Below the pieces are notes generated by a model. That model did not search any database. It was not told the DNA's origin and saw only the letters and a program-made list of their open reading frames with translations. This document shows positions 6,164 to 8,815 of a DNA stretch of 8,815 nt, one piece after another (within the stretch, counting starts at the first letter, position 1; every line of letters starts with the position of its first letter). This DNA is from an uncultured Alphaproteobacteria bacterium (GTDB lineage Bacteria; Pseudomonadota; Alphaproteobacteria; Rhodobacterales; Rhodobacteraceae). The translations under genes and the position numbers were made by a program. Location of the stretch: positions 1 to 8,815 of the forward strand of contig CACHJY010000036.1 of NCBI GenBank assembly GCA_902580265.1. Direction: 5' to 3'.

Positions 6164-6835
6164 TTATTCCCTTAAACCGAAAATAGCAGTGCCCACTCGT
6201 ACAAATGTTGCGCCACAATTTATCGCTGTTATGTAATCTGAACTCATTCCCATTGACAGTTCAGGAAGACCATTTTCATCAGCTAGCTTTTTAAGACACT
6301 TAAAATGTTTTTCAGGTGGTTCGTGAATGGGTGGAATACACATTAACCCCACAATGTTTAAATCCATAAACTTCCTGGTCACTTCCATAAATTCATTTAG
6401 TTTTTCAGGCTCTACACCGGCTTTTTGTTGCTCTAAACCTGTATTAACCTGAATAAAGATTTTTGGACAGAATCCTCTTTTTTGTACTTCGTCCGATATC
6501 TTCTCGGCTAAAGAGTTTCTATCTAAGCTATGTATATAATCAAATAAGCCTAACACTTTTTTAACTTTATTGGACTGCAGTGGGCCTAAGAGATGTAAAT
6601 CTATATCTTTATTTTCGTTCTTTAATTCTTGCCACTTTAACAAAGCCTCCTGCACCTTATTTTCGCCAAAGTGAGATTGACCCTCGTCTATAACGGCCTT
6701 TATTTGATCCATAGGTTTTGTTTTGGATACAGCAATTAGTTTAACAGAGCCTTTTTTTTGGCCTGCTTCAATTTCCTGTGCCACAATCTGCTGTTTTATT
6801 ATCTCTAATTTACTTATTGGTTTCTCTGAATTCAT
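6164..6835 (-). CDS. yggS: YggS/PLPHP family pyridoxal-phosphate homeostasis protein
   Basis: Small PLP-binding protein with an alanine-racemase-like barrel and no known catalytic activity. Its loss disturbs vitamin B6, amino-acid and keto-acid balance in several bacteria. The 223 residues match the family length. K38 in LIAVSKTK is the PLP-lysine position. Other family blocks are FGENKVQEAL at 56-65, HLLGPLQSNK at 81-90 (usually HxIGxLQxNK), GLMCIPP at 163-169, and the phosphate-binding tail LSMGMSSDYITAINCGATFVRVGTAIFG at 193-220. The ATG lies 26 bases inside the 3' end of matB, and no later ATG would preserve the first helix, so the overlap is probably real and the two genes are likely translationally coupled. 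It is the last gene of the minus-strand unit and ends 2 bases from the convergent ribA. No unusual residues were noticed. Confidence 0.95.
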   Translation of the reverse strand: MNSEKPISKLEIIKQQIVAQEIEAGQKKGSVKLIAVSKTKPMDQIKAVIDEGQSHFGENKVQEALLKWQELKNENKDIDLHLLGPLQSNKVKKVLGLFDYIHSLDRNSLAEKISDEVQKRGFCPKIFIQVNTGLEQQKAGVEPEKLNEFMEVTRKFMDLNIVGLMCIPPIHEPPEKHFKCLKKLADENGLPELSMGMSSDYITAINCGATFVRVGTAIFGLRE

Positions 6836-8333
6836 CTTTGTATATATCTCTTAAAATATTTTTCTGGACTTTTCCCATTGAGTTTCTTGGTAGTTCTTTA
6901 ATTATATGTATTTTTTTTGGTAATTTGAAACTCGCAAGATTTTTTACAAGGATCTCATGAAGATTTTGAATGTTAATACTATGCCCTTTTTTCTCAACTA
7001 TTAGCGCTATCATACCCTCACCAAAATCTGGATGTGAAACTCCAACCACCGCGGACTCCTCAACGTTGCGATCTGTATCAATAACTGTCTCAATTTCTTT
7101 TGGATAAACATTTAAACCTCCTGTGATTATAAGGTCCTTATTTCGTCCTACAATTGTAAGGTATTTATCCTGATCTATGTAGCCCATATCACCGGTAATA
7201 AAGTAACCGTCGTCTCTAAATTCGCTTTTTGTTTTTTCGGGTTGTTTCCAGTACCCCTTAAAGACATTAGGGCCTGTTACCTCCACAACCCCTATATCCC
7301 CATCTTTTACAGTTTCATTTTTTCTCTCTAAGGCTACTACCCTGATATCAACACCTTCAAGAACCATACCGACAGTCCCTGCTTTTCTTTCACCAATATA
7401 GGGGTTTGAAGTTATCATGTTGGTTTCTGTCATTCCATATCGTTCTAGAATTTTATGCCCCGTGATATTTTCAAATTTCTCGTGAGTTTCTTTTAATAAA
7501 GGTGCACTTCCAGAAATAAAAAGGCGCATGTTTTTTGTTATATCTTTATTGAATTTTCTGTTTGCTAACAATCTAGTATAGAAAGTTGGGACTCCCATCA
7601 TAACTGTAGTACAAGGTAGGTTAGCTATAATGTCGTCTTCATTAAATTTCTTTAGAAATCTTATTTGACTACCTGAAACAAGGGCAATATTTGTTGCCAC
7701 AAAGAGGCCATGAGTATGATAAATGGGCAAGGCATGTAACAATACATCCGAAGCAGTAAATTCCCAAGACTTTGATAGAGTTAAAGCATTTGATAGTAAG
7801 TTTTTTTGAGAGAGCATAGCACCCTTTGATCGACCTGTTGTTCCTGATGTGTAAAGAATTGCTGCAATATCATCTTCATCTTGTTTCTCAATAATCTCTA
7901 AAGGCTCATTCTCATCAAAATCAGAAAAAAAACTTCCGTTATAGTCAGCATTTATTGTTTCTATTTTGCAGCTCAATCTTTTAACTTTTGCCTCCAAGTC
8001 TTTCAGCATCTTGGTAGTAGCTATAAAAATCTTACACTCGCTGTCCTTAAGAAAATACTCCACTTCAGCTCCTGTGTAACTCGTATTTAAAGGTATAAAG
8101 ATTATACCCAACTGAACACACGCTCCATAAATTGTAAAAGCGTGATGAGATTTTTCTATTTGCAGAACTAACCTATCGCCCTTTTTTAATCCAAGTGATT
8201 TTAGACGGGTTGCCATACATTTTATTTCGTTTAAAAATTTTTCGTATGAAAGCGTCTTATCTTTTTCAGAAAAACTAAGAAAAATTTTTGAAGCTTGATT
8301 CTTCGTAAATAACTGATCGAAAAGCGGGTTCAT
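6810..8333 (-). CDS. matB: Malonyl-CoA synthetase (MatB-type AMP-forming acyl-CoA ligase)
   Basis: Adenylate-forming ligase converting malonate (possibly also methylmalonate), ATP and CoA to malonyl-CoA, AMP and PPi. The 507 residues carry all ANL-superfamily signatures: the P-loop YTSGTTGRSKG at 161-171, YHTHGLF at 205-211, ERYGMTET at 297-304, the ITGD motif with D382, the hinge GRNKDLIITGG at 396-406, and the catalytic lysine K488 in RNSMGKVQK. Block after block reads like rhizobial and Rhodopseudomonas MatB, especially HALPIYHTHGLFVATN, MGVPTFYTRLL, MRLFISGSAPLL, TGPNVFKGYW and KTKSEFRDDG, which are more specific than generic acyl-CoA ligase motifs. R298 in ERYG is a good candidate for the arginine that holds the distal carboxylate (inference). 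The start ATG follows the upstream oxidoreductase stop by 3 bases, and the end overlaps yggS. No malonyl-CoA decarboxylase (MatA) or malonate transporter is visible, so malonyl-CoA may feed fatty-acid synthesis. Confidence 0.9.
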   Translation of the reverse strand: MNPLFDQLFTKNQASKIFLSFSEKDKTLSYEKFLNEIKCMATRLKSLGLKKGDRLVLQIEKSHHAFTIYGACVQLGIIFIPLNTSYTGAEVEYFLKDSECKIFIATTKMLKDLEAKVKRLSCKIETINADYNGSFFSDFDENEPLEIIEKQDEDDIAAILYTSGTTGRSKGAMLSQKNLLSNALTLSKSWEFTASDVLLHALPIYHTHGLFVATNIALVSGSQIRFLKKFNEDDIIANLPCTTVMMGVPTFYTRLLANRKFNKDITKNMRLFISGSAPLLKETHEKFENITGHKILERYGMTETNMITSNPYIGERKAGTVGMVLEGVDIRVVALERKNETVKDGDIGVVEVTGPNVFKGYWKQPEKTKSEFRDDGYFITGDMGYIDQDKYLTIVGRNKDLIITGGLNVYPKEIETVIDTDRNVEESAVVGVSHPDFGEGMIALIVEKKGHSINIQNLHEILVKNLASFKLPKKIHIIKELPRNSMGKVQKNILRDIYKDEFRETNK

Positions 8334-8336
8334 CGT

Positions 8337-8815
8337 TTAGGGCTTCTCATTAATGTCGCTCAATGCTAACTTCCACTTACTTAACCACCAGCGATACTGC
8401 TGCGGCCATTCCTCGAAATCTTTATTTTGATTTGCAAGTTCTCTTGCCTGATTTGTCCAGAACGGATTAAAAAGATGCTGTCTTCCTAATGCGATCAAAT
8501 CTGCTTTTTCTTCTTTTAAAATGGAATTAGCAAACTCAAAAGTTCTGATCAACCCAACAGCTTGTGTTTTAATACCTACTTGTTTCTTTATTTTTGCTGC
8601 AAAGGGCACTTGAAATCCTGAATTTCTTTTCTGGCCAGAAGCAGTGGCACCTTTAGATGAATTGCCCCCTGAAGAGCAGTCGACAACATCAACCCCCTCT
8701 TCTTTCAGGATATGGCAAAATTGAACACTATCTTCGATAGTCCATCCTCCATCTATCCCATCTTCGGCCGATATCCTAACAAAAAGAGGAATGTTTTCTC
8801 CTATTCTCTCTCTTA
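8337..8815 (-). CDS. Old-yellow-enzyme family NADH:flavin oxidoreductase (YqjM/XenA-like), C-terminal part, 5' end off window
   Basis: The frame is open on the minus strand from base 8813 to a TAA at 8337-8339, about 159 residues, so this is the C-terminal half of a protein that normally has about 350-370. The visible part belongs to the FMN-dependent TIM barrel of the YqjM/xenobiotic-reductase branch: IPLFVRISAEDGIDGGWTIEDSV (with the FMN-contacting R), the strand GVDVVDCSSGGN, the GFQVPFAAKIKKQ helix start, TQAVGLIRTFEFANSIL, and the phosphate-binding ADLIALGRQHLFNPFW. The tail WPQQYRWWL resembles the C-terminal segment that in YqjM supplies an arginine to the neighbouring monomer. These enzymes reduce activated C=C bonds of enones or nitro compounds with NAD(P)H; the physiological substrate here is unknown. 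The gene sits 3 bases upstream of matB, so the two are almost certainly cotranscribed. An internal GTG at 8609 is not a real start, since homology continues upstream of it. Confidence 0.88.
   Translation of the reverse strand, partial: RERIGENIPLFVRISAEDGIDGGWTIEDSVQFCHILKEEGVDVVDCSSGGNSSKGATASGQKRNSGFQVPFAAKIKKQVGIKTQAVGLIRTFEFANSILKEEKADLIALGRQHLFNPFWTNQARELANQNKDFEEWPQQYRWWLSKWKLALSDINEKP

Noticed and set aside
8337..8609. A separate 90-residue gene starting at the GTG at 8609
   Set aside because: The same frame stays open to the window edge, and the upstream residues (for example IPLFVRISAEDG and DVVDCSSGGN) continue the oxidoreductase homology, so this is only part of a longer gene.

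Overview
The window is an AT-rich (roughly one third G+C by eye), densely packed stretch of a bacterial chromosome. It looks like a low-GC, free-living (probably marine) alphaproteobacterium. The evidence is the order amidase - ftsK - lolA - xth, an alphaproteobacterial-type FtsK, a response regulator of the kind seen in Rhodobacterales-like genomes, the long form of GTP cyclohydrolase II, and a MatB-type malonyl-CoA synthetase. The assignment is by recognition of protein families and not by a database search. I see no insertion sequences, phage genes, CRISPR arrays, tRNA or rRNA, and no gene-free stretch above about 110 bases.

Layout. (1) 1-347, plus: the C-terminal end of an amidase-signature enzyme whose catalytic part lies off the left edge. 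(2) 444-3511, plus: ftsK (DNA translocase) overlapping lolA (periplasmic lipoprotein chaperone) by an ATGA junction. (3) 3501-4957, minus: a GTG-started, OmpR-type regulator with a degenerate receiver, followed by exonuclease III (xth) started at a TTG that overlaps the regulator's TGA. The xth and lolA 3' ends overlap tail to tail by 11 bases. (4) 4958-5066: a 109-base divergent intergenic region that must serve both the regulator/xth unit and ribA. (5) 5067-6161, plus: ribA, GTP cyclohydrolase II carrying an N-terminal region that looks like a decayed DHBP synthase (RibB) domain. (6) 6164-8815, minus: a tight three-gene unit, in transcription order an old-yellow-enzyme family oxidoreductase (its 5' part off the right edge), matB (malonyl-CoA synthetase) and yggS (PLP homeostasis protein). 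The ribA and yggS 3' ends are 2 bases apart and appear to share one small bidirectional terminator.

How they work together. Most genes are housekeeping: chromosome segregation, outer-membrane biogenesis, base-excision repair, riboflavin synthesis and vitamin B6 homeostasis. The oxidoreductase-matB-yggS unit joins carboxylic-acid activation with a flavoenzyme. RibA supplies the flavin pathway, but that link is only thematic. I did not find a clearly new multi-gene system. The points most worth a second look are the RibB-like remnant in RibA, the pseudo-receiver regulator coupled to exonuclease III through two non-ATG starts, and the compact shared terminator.
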